64,000 nt of DNA from Candidatus Poribacteria bacterium (lineage in GTDB: Bacteria > Poribacteria > WGA-4E > WGA-3G), in the NCBI GenBank assembly GCA_022826805.1, contig JAJDUH010000022.1, forward strand, positions 26,657 through 90,656. The letters run 5' to 3'. Position 1 is the stretch's first letter. Every line of letters begins with the position of its first letter. A model generated the notes under the pieces. It did not search any database and had not been told where the DNA came from. It saw nothing but the letters and a program-made list of their open reading frames with translations. Positions 1 through 10,644 of the stretch are shown here, piece by piece. The position numbers were made by a program, and so were the translations under genes.

Positions 1-1929
1 TTTCCCTTTCCCCTGTAGCGTGTTAGCGATATTAACAAGTTGATCTGTGGCGTCTGATCGACGGTTGAATAGTACATCCTCCACTGCTTCCAGAAGTGTT
101 TTGGGTAAGTCGTCATAAACAGCAAGCTGTCCAGCGTTGACAATTCCCATGTCCATACCGGCATTGATGGCGTGATAGAGGAATGCCGCGTGCATCGCCT
201 CTCTAACCCGATCATTGCCGCGAAAAGCAAATGAAATATTGCTCACGCCGCCACTCACCAGAGCGTCCGGACAAGTGGCTTTGATTTCTTTGCACGCTTC
301 AATAAACGCCTTCGCGTATTCGTTGTGCGCTTCAATACCGGTGGCGACAGCGAAAATGTTCGGATCGAAGATAATATCCTCTGGTGGGAACCCGACCTCT
401 TCCGTCAAGAGTTGATATGCCCTACGACAGATTTCCACTTTCCGCTCGTAAGTGTCGGCTTGACCTGCCTCGTCGAACGCCATGACAATAACCGCAGCAC
501 CGTATTGACGAATCTGCCGAGCTTTTGCTAAGAAGTCCGCTTCACCCTCTTTCAAACTGATTGAGTTGACGATACCCTTCCCCTGAATGCACTCCAAACC
601 TGCTTCTATAACCTCCCACCGACTGGAATCCAGCATAATAGGCACTCGACTAATGTCCGGTTCTGCCGCAATGAGATTGAGGAACTTAACCATTGCAGTT
701 TTGGCATCTAACATGCCCGCATCCATGTTAATATCGATGACTTGGGCACCATTTTCCACTTGGTCGCGGGCAACCTCTAAAGCAGTCTCATAATCCTCAT
801 TTTTAATGAGGGTCGCAAATCGGCGGGATCCTGTTACGTTTGTCCGTTCGCCAACGTTAACAAAAAGAGAGTCGGAGGTGATATTGAACGCTTCTAAACC
901 GCTGAGTCGGCAAGCACGCGCCTGCGGCACGGGTTCCCGCGGTGCGTATTCAGCAGCGACTTTGACCATAGTTTCGATGTGTTCAGGTTGACACCCACAG
1001 CAGCCCCCGACGATATTGAGGAACCCATTTTGCGCGAATTCGTGGATCCAATTGCCCATTTCTTCTGGGGTCTGTGTATACTGTCCGAGTTCGTTGGGAA
1101 GTCCAGCGTTTGGATAACAGATAAGAGGTATGTCAGCCATTTTCGCCATTTCAGCGAGGTACGGACGGATCTGTTGAGAACCGAAACCGCAGTTTAAACC
1201 GACAGCAAGCAGATTTGCGTGCCGAACGGAGTTCCAAAAAGCTTCAACAGTTTGTCCGGAAAGATTTCTGCCGCCCCCACCGCTCCTGTCGGAGGAGACA
1301 ATGAGCGGAATGTCAACACCTCGTGCTTCAGCGAGGGTTTGAATGGCGAAGAGAGCAGCTTTACAGTTAAGCGTATCCATGACGGTTTCGACAAGGAGGA
1401 GATCGACACCACCATCGATTAAGCCTTCCGCTTGTGTTGTATAGGCAGAAACAAGTTGTGAGAAGGTAATATTCCGATACCCAGGGTCATTTACATTCGG
1501 AGAGATTGAGCAGCTCCGGTTGGTAGGTCCCATGCTTCCAGCGACAAAGCGCGGTTTATTTGCTGATGTCCATTTATCTGCTACCTCGCGAGCGATGCAT
1601 GCGGCTTCGTAGTTTACCTGATACGCGATATCCTGAAGCTGATAATCTGCCATTGACACAGATGTACTGGTAAACGTATTTGTTTCTATGATGTCCGCAC
1701 CCGCCCTGCAATAATTCGCGTGTATTTCCCGCACGATGTGCGGTTGTGTGATAGAGAGCAGGTCGTTATAACCTTTGAGTTCAGACGGGTGATCAGCGAA
1801 CTGATCGCCACGAAAATCTGCTTCTGTCAACCGATAGGTCTGCAACAGTGAACCCATCGCACCATCAAGAACCAGAATCCGCTGCTTCATTTCATTTTTA
1901 AGGTATGTTATCCGCTCAGAATCTGCCAT
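1..1929 (-). CDS. metH: Methionine synthase (B12-dependent), N-terminal homocysteine-binding and pterin-binding part; runs off the left window edge
   Basis: Manual reverse-strand translation is open from ATG at 1929 to position 1: [32 protein letters not shown]...DIIETNTF...[12 protein letters not shown]...[14 protein letters not shown]...[10 protein letters not shown]...; frame checked at several points. Absent from the ORF track because no stop falls in the window. Confidence 0.95.
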   Translation of the reverse strand, partial: MADSERITYLKNEMKQRILVLDGAMGSLLQTYRLTEADFRGDQFADHPSELKGYNDLLSITQPHIVREIHANYCRAGADIIETNTFTSTSVSMADYQLQDIAYQVNYEAACIAREVADKWTSANKPRFVAGSMGPTNRSCSISPNVNDPGYRNITFSQLVSAYTTQAEGLIDGGVDLLLVETVMDTLNCKAALFAIQTLAEARGVDIPLIVSSDRSGGGGRNLSGQTVEAFWNSVRHANLLAVGLNCGFGSQQIRPYLAEMAKMADIPLICYPNAGLPNELGQYTQTPEEMGNWIHEFAQNGFLNIVGGCCGCQPEHIETMVKVAAEYAPREPVPQARACRLSGLEAFNITSDSLFVNVGERTNVTGSRRFATLIKNEDYETALEVARDQVENGAQVIDINMDAGMLDAKTAMVKFLNLIAAEPDISRVPIMLDSSRWEVIEAGLECIQGKGIVNSISLKEGEADFLAKARQIRQYGAAVIVMAFDEAGQADTYERKVEICRRAYQLLTEEVGFPPEDIIFDPNIFAVATGIEAHNEYAKAFIEACKEIKATCPDALVSGGVSNISFAFRGNDRVREAMHAAFLYHAINAGMDMGIVNAGQLAVYDDLPKTLLEAVEDVLFNRRSDATDQLVNIANTLQGKGK

Positions 1930-2098
1930 AGATATATTGTGTCCTTAAGGTATAATATTAATGTATTGTACAGTATAATAGTATACCACGTCCAAACCCA
2001 CGATGTCCACTTAAACGCTACGGTCATTTATGGTGAGGTTTAAAATTAAATGAACAGTCTCTGATTCCCGACTCCGCCCTTAAAGTCTGTGAAATCAC

Positions 2099-2479
2099 AT
2101 GCAAAACCGACATGAGAAACCGCAAGATTCAGCGTATTCACATAAGTATGCTGTCCATTTCGATATACTTCCAGAGATCTCCTATCTCAATCAGGAGTTC
2201 GTGCTCTTAATCGCCGATTTTTTACCGACCTTCCGCGGTTTTCCACAAGACGTCCAAATTTCCGAAAAATGGGTAGACGAAGGTCTCGATTTTTGTCGGG
2301 TCATCTTCTGGGTATCTGCTGAATCTCCAGACGCAATCAAAACTTTTGCTAACTGGTTTCAGGCAGTATTCCGGGAACCATCCATTGCCCAAGTTTTAGA
2401 ACGTCTCGTCGTTTGTGCATTAGACGAGTCCAAGGATACTGAAGTTATTCTGACAGATTGGACACGATTAGCCAATTGA
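2099..2479 (+). CDS. Hypothetical protein, 126 aa
   Basis: ORF between metH and the lolA promoter; no family recognised. Confidence 0.5.
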   Translation: MQNRHEKPQDSAYSHKYAVHFDILPEISYLNQEFVLLIADFLPTFRGFPQDVQISEKWVDEGLDFCRVIFWVSAESPDAIKTFANWFQAVFREPSIAQVLERLVVCALDESKDTEVILTDWTRLAN

Positions 2480-2605
2480 AAAGTAGTTCAATTGAGGCAC
2501 TGTACTAAAAACGTTAGATGCACGAGAAACCTCAAAATTCGAGAAATCCGATCAATCTGTGATAATCCCTGATTCAGACAGACAGCCCATCACGGACTGC
2601 CCAAA

Positions 2606-2632
2606 ACCGATAACTGACAACTGAAAACTGAC
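2606..2632. repeat. Period-7 AACTGAN repeat (accgataactgacaactgaaaactgac)
   Basis: Seen directly; same motif recurs intergenically through the window. Confidence 0.7.
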
Positions 2633-2641
2633 ATTAAAAGA

Positions 2642-2671
2642 TTGACATTCAAAAGTAAAGTGTGCTATACT
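2642..2671 (+). promoter_or_regulatory. Sigma70-like promoter upstream of lolA
   Basis: TTGACA (2642-2647), 18 bp spacer, TATACT (2666-2671). Confidence 0.6.
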
Positions 2672-2719
2672 ATTAGAAGAAATTAGATTGCCAAAGCACA
2701 ATTTGGTAGACAGGAGAGG

Positions 2720-3460
2720 ATGATGATCCGACCAACCTATTCGGGCACTGTTTTAGGAAAATTTTCAGGTTTTCGCAATTGGATATTAACAGTAATGCTC
2801 CTTTCAGTGCTGTGTGCTAACCCTGCGCATCCACAAAGTGTTCATGAGATTTTTCAAAATTTCAAAACGGCTTATGAGAAATCTGAGAATTTCAGTGCAA
2901 ACTTTGAGGAGACGACGCTGTTTGCTGACAAAAAAAGCGTCGCTCGCGGGCAGTTTATATTTCGTAAACCGAATCTGCTCCGCAAGGAATACGTCGATCG
3001 GAAAGATCCCTCGAAAGTCGTCCAACTCACTGTTTTGGATGGTGAATATGGTTGGACGTATACACCGATACTCAACCAAGTCAATAAGATGAAATGGAAC
3101 AACCCTGAACGTAGGGAATTGCTTCCCGGCATCGGGGCATCGCTTGAAGATGTTCAGAAAAACTATGACATGGCACTTATTCCTGACGAATTCGCGAATC
3201 CGAAAGGAGTCCATCAAATAGAATTACAACCCAAGCGTCACATGGTGAGTACGAACGCGAAAGAATCGCTTCAGATCTGGGTGAAATCCAGTGAGTGGCT
3301 CCCCGTGCAATTTGGCTACAAAACCGAGTTTGAGGACGGAACCCGTCAGAGTGTCATTGTTACGCTCACGCAGATTGAAAGAGATAAAACACTCGCACCG
3401 GATCTTTTCAGGTTTGTTGTGCCTAAAGATGCTGAGGTAATCGATCTTTCCGAAAATTAG
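2720..3460 (+). CDS. lolA: Outer membrane lipoprotein carrier protein LolA family
   Basis: Signal peptide; FSANFEETTLF...GQFIFRKPNLLRKEY...; LolA-like pattern. Confidence 0.85.
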   Translation: MMIRPTYSGTVLGKFSGFRNWILTVMLLSVLCANPAHPQSVHEIFQNFKTAYEKSENFSANFEETTLFADKKSVARGQFIFRKPNLLRKEYVDRKDPSKVVQLTVLDGEYGWTYTPILNQVNKMKWNNPERRELLPGIGASLEDVQKNYDMALIPDEFANPKGVHQIELQPKRHMVSTNAKESLQIWVKSSEWLPVQFGYKTEFEDGTRQSVIVTLTQIERDKTLAPDLFRFVVPKDAEVIDLSEN

Positions 3461-3505
3461 AATATTTCCAATTGTGGGTTATTTCTAAGGTTTCGACACT
3501 ATATT

Positions 3506-4126
3506 ATGAATTTCAGTACACTTTTACGGTTGGCAAACCTTCTAACGCTCTTACGGTTGTTCCTGATACCTCCCTTCATATTCTGCTTTCAGGCAGATAT
3601 GATGGTCCCCGCGCTCATTATTTTTCTCCTCGCAGCGCTCACAGACAATCTTGATGGTAGGGTCGCACGAAAACAAGGTGTGACCAGTTTCGGAACATTT
3701 ATGGATCCCCTCGCCGACAAGTTGTTAGTTGGTGCCGCTTTAATCTGTCTCGCGCTCTTTAAACACGTTGATGGTGGACTCATTCCTATGTGGATGGTTG
3801 TTATCATCCTCGGTCGCGAAGTCCTCGTCACGCTCCTACGAATCGTTTTCATCGCAAAGTATGGGCAAGTCGTTTCCGCAAGCCAATGGGGAAAATATAA
3901 AATGACTTCGCAACTGATTGTCATCGGTCTCGGTTTAGGTTTACTCGCTCTTCAGAACACGTTGAATCCTACTCTCATTGTGCGGAATCACGGTGCCATC
4001 TTTTTTATGATGCTGATACCCTTAATTCTTACTGTCGCATCTGGGGTGGAATTTCTCATCAACAACCGCAAATTTTTATTCGCCCTGATTCATTTAACGA
4101 ACTATGATTCCGAAACAGAGGCGTGA
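3506..4126 (+). CDS. pgsA: CDP-diacylglycerol--glycerol-3-phosphate 3-phosphatidyltransferase
   Basis: CDP-alcohol phosphotransferase motif DNLDGRVARKQGVTSFGTFMDPLADK. Confidence 0.92.
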   Translation: MNFSTLLRLANLLTLLRLFLIPPFIFCFQADMMVPALIIFLLAALTDNLDGRVARKQGVTSFGTFMDPLADKLLVGAALICLALFKHVDGGLIPMWMVVIILGREVLVTLLRIVFIAKYGQVVSASQWGKYKMTSQLIVIGLGLGLLALQNTLNPTLIVRNHGAIFFMMLIPLILTVASGVEFLINNRKFLFALIHLTNYDSETEA

Positions 4127-4707
4127 TAGTGGCAACTAAAAGAGATACTGTTCGCTGTTTTGTAGCAGTTGAAATACCACAACCGATACAGGAGTTATTG
4201 AAGCCCGTGCAGACATGCCTCCGGTCCAAGATTCATAGGGCTTCATGGACAAAATCTGGAAACTTCCACCTTACCTTAAAATTCCTTGGTGATGTCCAAC
4301 CTGAAACGATTGACGTTATGAGTGAGGCAATTCAGAAGGTCGTGGAGGCGCAGGCTCCGTTTTCTATTGAGTTCGGTGGTGTTGGTGCATTCCCAAATTT
4401 TATCCGTCCGCGTGTGCTTTGGGTAGGTATAAAACAAGGAGACTTGATTGTCTCACGTCTTGCGAAATCTGTGAATTTTGCGTTGAAGCAGCTCGGTTTG
4501 CCAATAGACAATCGCTTCCATCCACACCTTACACTCGCACGAATCAAAGTTCCAATGAATCTGGAGTCGTTACAAGACGCGCTGCGTCAATATGATACAA
4601 TTGATAGTGCTGTTGTGCGCGTGAACGAAATCACACTCATGCAGAGCCAACTTCACCCTAACGGAGCAATCTACACACCCTTGAACGTATATCATTTTTC
4701 TGCGTAA
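4123..4707 (+). CDS. thpR: RNA 2',3'-cyclic phosphodiesterase (LigT/ThpR)
   Basis: Two HxTL motifs ([16 protein letters not shown]); common pgsA-thpR-recA neighbourhood. Confidence 0.92.
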   Translation: MIVATKRDTVRCFVAVEIPQPIQELLKPVQTCLRSKIHRASWTKSGNFHLTLKFLGDVQPETIDVMSEAIQKVVEAQAPFSIEFGGVGAFPNFIRPRVLWVGIKQGDLIVSRLAKSVNFALKQLGLPIDNRFHPHLTLARIKVPMNLESLQDALRQYDTIDSAVVRVNEITLMQSQLHPNGAIYTPLNVYHFSA

Positions 4708-4732
4708 TCCAACAATACAAAAGCACCCATCT

Positions 4733-5818
4733 TTGGCAATAAATGCCACGAAGGAGAAATGTAAAAACATGCAAGACGAACAAAAACAGAAAGCCATTGA
4801 TCAGGCGATCTCACAAGTAGAACGTGAATTCGGCAAAGGTGCCATTATGCGCTTGGCTGGCGACGAAATTGTGCCTGTTGAAGCAATTCCAACTGGTGCT
4901 CTCTCACTTGACCTCGCACTTGGTGTTGGTGGCGTCCCGCGTGGCAGGATCGTTGAAATTTTCGGACATGAAGGTACAGGAAAAACCACCTTGGCACTTC
5001 ACATTGTTGCTGAAGCACAAAAATTGGGTGGTACAGCTGTCTTCATTGATGTTGAGCATGCACTTGACACGACGTATGCTCGCAGTATTGGCGTCAATAT
5101 GGAGAACTTGTTGATCGCACAACCTGATGCCGGAGAACAAGCGTTAGAAATTGTCGAAACCCTCATTCGCAGCGGCGCAATTGACATCGTCGTCGTCGAC
5201 TCTGTGGCAGCTTTAACACCTCAAGCCGAAATTGAGGGTGAGATGAGTGACGCACACGTCGGTTTGCTACCGCGTTTGATGTCAAAGGCACTCCGAAAGT
5301 TATCTGGTGTTACCAATAAATCTCGGACGTGTGTTATCTTTACCAATCAGATTCGACAAAAAATTGGCATCATGTTCGGCAACCCGGATACCACCCCTGG
5401 CGGTCTCGCGCTTAAATTCCATGCATCCGTCCGGTTGGAACTCCGCCGCGGAAGCCAAATCAAAGATGGCACTGAAATCCTTGGGAGCGGTGTGCGGGTT
5501 AAAGTCGTCAAAAATAAAGTCGCACCGCCTTTTAAAGAGGCAGAATACGACGTTACCTTCGGAAAGGGTATCTCTAAAGAGGGAAATCTCTTGGATATTG
5601 CCGTTGATCGAGAATTTATTCAGAAAAGTGGTTCTTGGTTCGCCTACAACAGTGAGCGAATTGGTCAAGGCAGAACCAATGCGAAGAGGTACTTAGAAGA
5701 TAATCCTGATATTGCAGCGGAAATTGAAGCGAAAATACGGGAAGCACTGAGTCTCGCACCCGCACCGACGGCTGGTGCTATTCCCGAAAACGCAGAACAA
5801 GATGATGACGACCTTTAG
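4733..5818 (+). CDS. recA: Recombinase RecA
   Basis: [13 protein letters not shown] Walker [41 protein letters not shown]; start possibly 4769 (MQDEQKQK). Confidence 0.98.
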   Translation: MAINATKEKCKNMQDEQKQKAIDQAISQVEREFGKGAIMRLAGDEIVPVEAIPTGALSLDLALGVGGVPRGRIVEIFGHEGTGKTTLALHIVAEAQKLGGTAVFIDVEHALDTTYARSIGVNMENLLIAQPDAGEQALEIVETLIRSGAIDIVVVDSVAALTPQAEIEGEMSDAHVGLLPRLMSKALRKLSGVTNKSRTCVIFTNQIRQKIGIMFGNPDTTPGGLALKFHASVRLELRRGSQIKDGTEILGSGVRVKVVKNKVAPPFKEAEYDVTFGKGISKEGNLLDIAVDREFIQKSGSWFAYNSERIGQGRTNAKRYLEDNPDIAAEIEAKIREALSLAPAPTAGAIPENAEQDDDDL

Positions 5819-5946
5819 AGGCTGAAATAGGTCTGTTTGATTTGTTTCCCTAATCGCTACTACAAACGCGTGTGTCGTGAGATTGAGATGCTTGCTGATA
5901 CAGAATCCGCTGAAAATCTTGGCAAGGCGAAAGTTGTAACTTTTTC

Positions 5947-5976
5947 TTGACACAGTTTTTTTCGATGTGCTATACT
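5947..5976 (+). promoter_or_regulatory. Sigma70-like promoter upstream of the Pup-proteasome cluster
   Basis: TTGACA (5947-5952), 18 bp spacer, TATACT (5971-5976). Confidence 0.6.
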
Positions 5977-6097
5977 CTAATAAATAAAAGTGTTGGGTTG
6001 GAATCTCAAGCCCAATCAAGTCTGGTTATTCGCGTATCCGATCTTCACCGTTACAAGTGAGATCGAAAAATCGCTTCGGAAAGTGAGAACTTCACGT

Positions 6098-7882
6098 ATG
6101 GCTATCAAAAGAGGAAATTCCAAGGATGCCTTTGAGGAGCAAGAGACGTTTGATGTCGTCTGGTATCAACAGCAGATGCGCACACTCCAAGGGACGATTG
6201 ATATGCTTCAAGGTGAGCTCGAAAGCATGCGGCAGCAGCAGCGTGCAGTCTATGTCAAAGACCTTGAAAGTCGACTCTATGAAATGCAACGTGAGTTGAT
6301 GACAGCACACCGTCGTAACAAGAAGTTGACCGGTACCCTACAAGAGGCAAAAGAAAAACTTCAGATCCTCAAGGAAAAGGTCGCCCAGCTTAGCGCACCG
6401 CCGAATAACTATGGGGTTTTCCTCGGCGCGAATGAAGACGGGACCATCGATATTGATATCAGTGGCAGAAAATGGCGCGTCAATCTTGACCCCGGGCTCA
6501 AGGAACAAGATCTCTCAATCGGACAAGAAGTCATTGTTAATAGTGGTATGAATGTCGTCGGTATTAAAGCCGCTGAAAGACACGGAGACGTCGTCAAAAT
6601 TAAAGAACGAATTGAGGATGAACTCGCCATTGTGAGCCTTCGTACCGATGAAGAACGCGTCGTTAGAGTCGCTGCATCTCTCAAAGAAGAATCTTTGAAA
6701 GCCGGAGATAACGTACTCCTCAACCATGCAACGAGCATGCTCATGGAAAAACTTCCGAAACGGGAAGTTGAGGATCTCCTACTCGAAGAGGTACCGGATA
6801 TCGGTTATACTGATATCGGTGGACTTGATACACAGATAGAGGCAATTCGAGATGCTATAGAAATGCCATACCTCTATCCGAAGGAGTACCAAGAGTTTAA
6901 CCTCTCACCGCCGAAAGGGGTTCTCCTTTACGGGCCCCCTGGTTGTGGTAAGACCTTGATAGCTCGTGCTGTCGCCAGTAGTATTGCTGAGCGCGTCCGG
7001 AGACAGACCGGTAGAGAGGAAGTCCGTGGTTATTTCATTAACATCAAGGGACCTGAACTCCTAAATAAGTACGTCGGCGAAACCGAACGTAAGATCCGGG
7101 AAATTTTCCAGAAGGCGCGTGATAAGTCCAGAGAAGGTTTTCCAGTTATCATTTTCTTTGATGAAATGGATTCGCTCTTCCGCTCCAGGGGCATGGGAAT
7201 CTCATCGGATATGGAATCAACGCTTGTGCCACAGTTTCTCGCTGAAATTGATGGGGTCGAGAATCTACGGGACGTGATTGTCATTGGGGCAAGCAATCGT
7301 CAGGATCTACTTGATCCGGCGGTTTTACGCCCCGGTAGACTTGATATTAAAATTAAAATTGATCGACCTCACCTTGAGGGCGCCAAGGACATCTTCGGCA
7401 TATACCTCACACCAGGTTTGCCGTTTGCCGAAAACGTCTATCAACAGTTTGATGGCGATACGGAGGCAATCGCGAAACACTTCATTGATGAAGCCGCAAA
7501 CGATATGTACGCAACTACAGATGAGAACCGGTTCATTGAGGTAACTTACGCACGTGGTGAACGGGAAACGCTCTTTTTCAAGGATTTCGTCAGTGGTGCA
7601 ATGATTGAGAACATCGTTTCACGCGCCAAAAAAACGGCTATCAAGCGATTTATCAGCTCCGACGGAGTGGATAAGGGTATGCAACTTGAGGATCTTAAGG
7701 CAGCTATCCGAGAGGAATATCACGAAAACGAAGATCTCCCAAACACAACGAATCCTGATGATTGGGCAAAAATTTCAGGACGCAAAGGCGAGAAGATTGT
7801 GAACATCCGTGCATTGATTAATGAACCCGCACAGGAGAAAAAACAGAATGTTCGTGTGACCCGTGGTGGCACTTTCCTTTAA
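6098..7882 (+). CDS. arc: Proteasome-associated AAA+ ATPase ARC/Mpa
   Basis: N-terminal coiled coil, OB region, GPPGCGKTLIARAVA Walker A, FFDEMDSLF Walker B, C-terminus GGTFL; ORF opens at 5990, likely start 6098. Confidence 0.95.
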   Translation: MAIKRGNSKDAFEEQETFDVVWYQQQMRTLQGTIDMLQGELESMRQQQRAVYVKDLESRLYEMQRELMTAHRRNKKLTGTLQEAKEKLQILKEKVAQLSAPPNNYGVFLGANEDGTIDIDISGRKWRVNLDPGLKEQDLSIGQEVIVNSGMNVVGIKAAERHGDVVKIKERIEDELAIVSLRTDEERVVRVAASLKEESLKAGDNVLLNHATSMLMEKLPKREVEDLLLEEVPDIGYTDIGGLDTQIEAIRDAIEMPYLYPKEYQEFNLSPPKGVLLYGPPGCGKTLIARAVASSIAERVRRQTGREEVRGYFINIKGPELLNKYVGETERKIREIFQKARDKSREGFPVIIFFDEMDSLFRSRGMGISSDMESTLVPQFLAEIDGVENLRDVIVIGASNRQDLLDPAVLRPGRLDIKIKIDRPHLEGAKDIFGIYLTPGLPFAENVYQQFDGDTEAIAKHFIDEAANDMYATTDENRFIEVTYARGERETLFFKDFVSGAMIENIVSRAKKTAIKRFISSDGVDKGMQLEDLKAAIREEYHENEDLPNTTNPDDWAKISGRKGEKIVNIRALINEPAQEKKQNVRVTRGGTFL

Positions 7883-7931
7883 CGGTTTTAAATGTGAAGT
7901 TTCCGGTCGGTTTGTAGCTTTGTAGGGAAAA

Positions 7932-9443
7932 ATGGAAATACCTATAATAATGGGAACAGAGACTGAGTACGGTATCTCAGTCAAAAATGCACGTGAACAA
8001 GATCCTGTCGCTGCTTCGACGCTGGTCGTCAACGCTTATAAAACCTGCAGAGGCGATCTACCGAGCAGCGCGACTTCTGTCACGTGGGATTATGAACAAG
8101 AAACCCCGTTGATGGACGCGCGCGGATTTCAGGTGGAAATGGAAACTGCTGTCACGGAGGCTGACACGAGTAGTACAGTCAATGACATCTTGATAAACGG
8201 CGGACGTTATTATGTAGATCACGCCCATCCTGAGTATTGCACGCCGGAATGCACCAATCCACGCGATCTGCTCCTGTATGAGAAGGCAGGAGAATTAATA
8301 TTAGAGGTCAGTAGGGTCGCCGCTGAACGTTTGCTACTGGATAACCAAGAGGTTATCATATATAAAAACAATACCGATTACAAAGGACATAGTTACGGCG
8401 CGCATGAAAACTACCTCATGTCCCGAAAGGTAGCGTTTGAGACTATCGTTGACGGGTTAATTCCATTCCTTGTCACTCGGATTATTATCACCGGAAGCGG
8501 CAAAGTTGGGTCAGAAAACGCAACTGATACCGCAGCTTATCAAATTTCTCAGCGTGCCGATTTCTTTGAGCAAGAAGTCGGGTTGAGTACTATGGTGAAT
8601 CGCCCCTTGATTAACACGCGCGACGAACCACATGCTGATGATAAAATCTATCGACGCTTGCACGTCATCGTCGGTGATTCTAACATGTCTGAATTCAGCA
8701 TCTATCTCAAAGCTGGCATTACTGGCATCGTGCTTCAGTTAATCGAGAAAGGTGTTGTCGGAGATCAGTTTAGTTTGAAGGAGCCAGTCGCCGCTATAAA
8801 GCATATCTCGCGCGATCTGTCTTGCAAAAATCCGATAGAACTCGAAAACGGGGAGCAGTGGACGCCGATAGAGGTGCAACGCGCCTATCTTGAACTCGCA
8901 AAGCAACACCTCACACCTAAAGAACGGACACCGGTAGTCGAAGATGTCCTTGAGAAATGGCAATATGTACTCGATAACTTAGAAATTGATCCAAGGCGGC
9001 TGAGCCAACATCTCGACTGGATTATCAAAAAGAAATTATTGGATGCTTACCGGAAGCGACACGGATATCAATGGGACGACGCACATGTCCGAATGCTTGA
9101 CTTGCAGTACCATGATATTCGTCCAGACAAAGGGCTTTACATTAGACTGCTGAAAAATGGGCACGTTAAGCGTCTACTGAGTCATGAAGAAATCGTGCAT
9201 GCAATGCATTATCCACCTGTAGATACGCGCGCGTATTTTCGTGGGACCTGTTTGCGAAAGTTTCCGAAGCACATTTATAGCGCAAGTTGGAACTCAATGA
9301 TTTTTATAAGTAAATCAGGCGGACTTGACAAAATTATGATGGATCGTCCCCACTTCGGTACACAACAGATCGTTGGCGAACTACTGAATAACTGTACTGC
9401 GGAGGAGCTCGTTAAAGAAATTCGAGGCGAAGCTTCAAAGTAG
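7932..9443 (+). CDS. dop: Depupylase/deamidase Dop
   Basis: MGTETEYGI start, DHAHPEYCTPE, INTRDEPHAD, HVIVGDSNMSE; first of two PafA/Dop-family proteins in the locus. Confidence 0.95.
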   Translation: MEIPIIMGTETEYGISVKNAREQDPVAASTLVVNAYKTCRGDLPSSATSVTWDYEQETPLMDARGFQVEMETAVTEADTSSTVNDILINGGRYYVDHAHPEYCTPECTNPRDLLLYEKAGELILEVSRVAAERLLLDNQEVIIYKNNTDYKGHSYGAHENYLMSRKVAFETIVDGLIPFLVTRIIITGSGKVGSENATDTAAYQISQRADFFEQEVGLSTMVNRPLINTRDEPHADDKIYRRLHVIVGDSNMSEFSIYLKAGITGIVLQLIEKGVVGDQFSLKEPVAAIKHISRDLSCKNPIELENGEQWTPIEVQRAYLELAKQHLTPKERTPVVEDVLEKWQYVLDNLEIDPRRLSQHLDWIIKKKLLDAYRKRHGYQWDDAHVRMLDLQYHDIRPDKGLYIRLLKNGHVKRLLSHEEIVHAMHYPPVDTRAYFRGTCLRKFPKHIYSASWNSMIFISKSGGLDKIMMDRPHFGTQQIVGELLNNCTAEELVKEIRGEASK

Positions 9444-9550
9444 TTGTCAGTTGTTGGTTGTTAGTAGTTGATAGTGCTTGTGGCAGGTGAACGGACGCAA
9501 CAGCCACAAACCTCTTTAACTGAAAACCGATAACTGAAAACTGATAACTA
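9441..9550. repeat. Inverted pair of AACTGAN-type repeats between dop and pup
   Basis: tagttgtcagttgt (9441-9454) opposite aaaactgataacta (9537-9550). Confidence 0.6.
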
Positions 9551-9565
9551 TGAAAGGAGAAAACA

Positions 9566-9763
9566 ATGTCAACTGAAAAACAACAGGAACACCTTGATCG
9601 CTCTGTCGATGAGACCGAAGACATCCAACCGAACGTTGAGCACGGTGAAGTCGACGAAGAATTTGTCGAGGACTTAGATGCACTTCTTGACGAGATCGAT
9701 GAAATCTTGGAAGAAGATTCACAGGAATTCGTCGAGAACTATATTCAGCGGGGAGGGCAGTAG
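9566..9763 (+). CDS. pup: Prokaryotic ubiquitin-like protein Pup, C-terminal Gln form
   Basis: 65 aa acidic protein ending DALLDEIDEILEEDSQEFVENYIQRGGQ, the Pup C-terminal signature. Confidence 0.97.
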   Translation: MSTEKQQEHLDRSVDETEDIQPNVEHGEVDEEFVEDLDALLDEIDEILEEDSQEFVENYIQRGGQ

Positions 9764-9765
9764 GA

Positions 9766-10560
9766 GTGCTCGACCTCAATGATTACGGCACCTCCAACTT
9801 CTTTCAAATTATTAAGCGTCGCCACCCTGAGTTGTTAGCGGCGCTTAATTCATCTAATACTGTCCCAAATTCTCCTGCAGCAGAGCCATCGTTCCGGCAT
9901 TATGAAGGAACTACCGTCCTTGCTGTTGTCTATGATGCCGGTGTTGTCATGGCTGGAGACCGACAGGCTACAGAAGGTTATCAGGTCGGCGAACGGCGAA
10001 TTCAGAAAGTTTATCCAGTTGATCGGCACTCCGCAATCGCTGTCGCTGGAGCCGCTGGCCCCTGCATCGAGATGGCTAAACTCTTCCAGGTTGAAGTCGA
10101 ATTTTATGAAAAAACTGAGGGGATGAGCCTCAGCTTGGAAGGGCAGGCAAACTTTCTCTCTCACTTGGTACGTTCAAACCTCGGACTTGCCATGCAGGGA
10201 TTAATCGTCTTGCCCCTCTTTGCCGGTTATGATCTCAAGCGACAACGCGGCCGGATTTTCAAATATGATGCTGTCGGGGGTCGCTATGAAGAAGACGACT
10301 ATTATGCGATCGGTTCCGGCGGTAAAGACGCTCGCGCAACCCTTAAGAAACGGTATAATCCAGAGATCACCCGTCAGGAAGCACTCGAAGTCGTCGCAGA
10401 AGCACTCTGGGATGCCGCTGATGAAGATATTGCAACGGGTGGTCCTGATCTCATCCGAAAAATCTTTCCAACGCTTTACACCATTACTGAAGAAGGGGTC
10501 TCCGACGTTCCTGAGGCGACCGTTGAAGAACTATATCAGGAGTTAATATCACGCCTATAG
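9766..10560 (+). CDS. prcB: 20S proteasome beta subunit PrcB, with propeptide
   Basis: GTG start 2 nt after the pup stop; about 48-aa propeptide then TTVLAVVYDAGVVMAGDRQATEG. Confidence 0.95.
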   Translation: MLDLNDYGTSNFFQIIKRRHPELLAALNSSNTVPNSPAAEPSFRHYEGTTVLAVVYDAGVVMAGDRQATEGYQVGERRIQKVYPVDRHSAIAVAGAAGPCIEMAKLFQVEVEFYEKTEGMSLSLEGQANFLSHLVRSNLGLAMQGLIVLPLFAGYDLKRQRGRIFKYDAVGGRYEEDDYYAIGSGGKDARATLKKRYNPEITRQEALEVVAEALWDAADEDIATGGPDLIRKIFPTLYTITEEGVSDVPEATVEELYQELISRL

Positions 10561-10644
10561 TCTTGAATTCAACGTTCCTGTAGGTAAGCTAACCAATATC
10601 GCTACCTCCTTCCTACGCCTTGGGATACCAACAAAAACACAGAT

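Noticed and set aside
1194-1415. Possible frameshift in metH suggested by a minus ORF in another frame
   Set aside because: The metH frame (codon starts at positions divisible by 3) was checked on both sides and is open throughout.
215-1422. Several small + strand ORFs in the first 1.4 kb
   Set aside because: They lie antisense to a continuous metH reading frame with clear family motifs.
2606-2632. Heptad repeats considered as a CRISPR array
   Set aside because: Units are 7 nt and contiguous, without unique spacers; no cas genes in the window.
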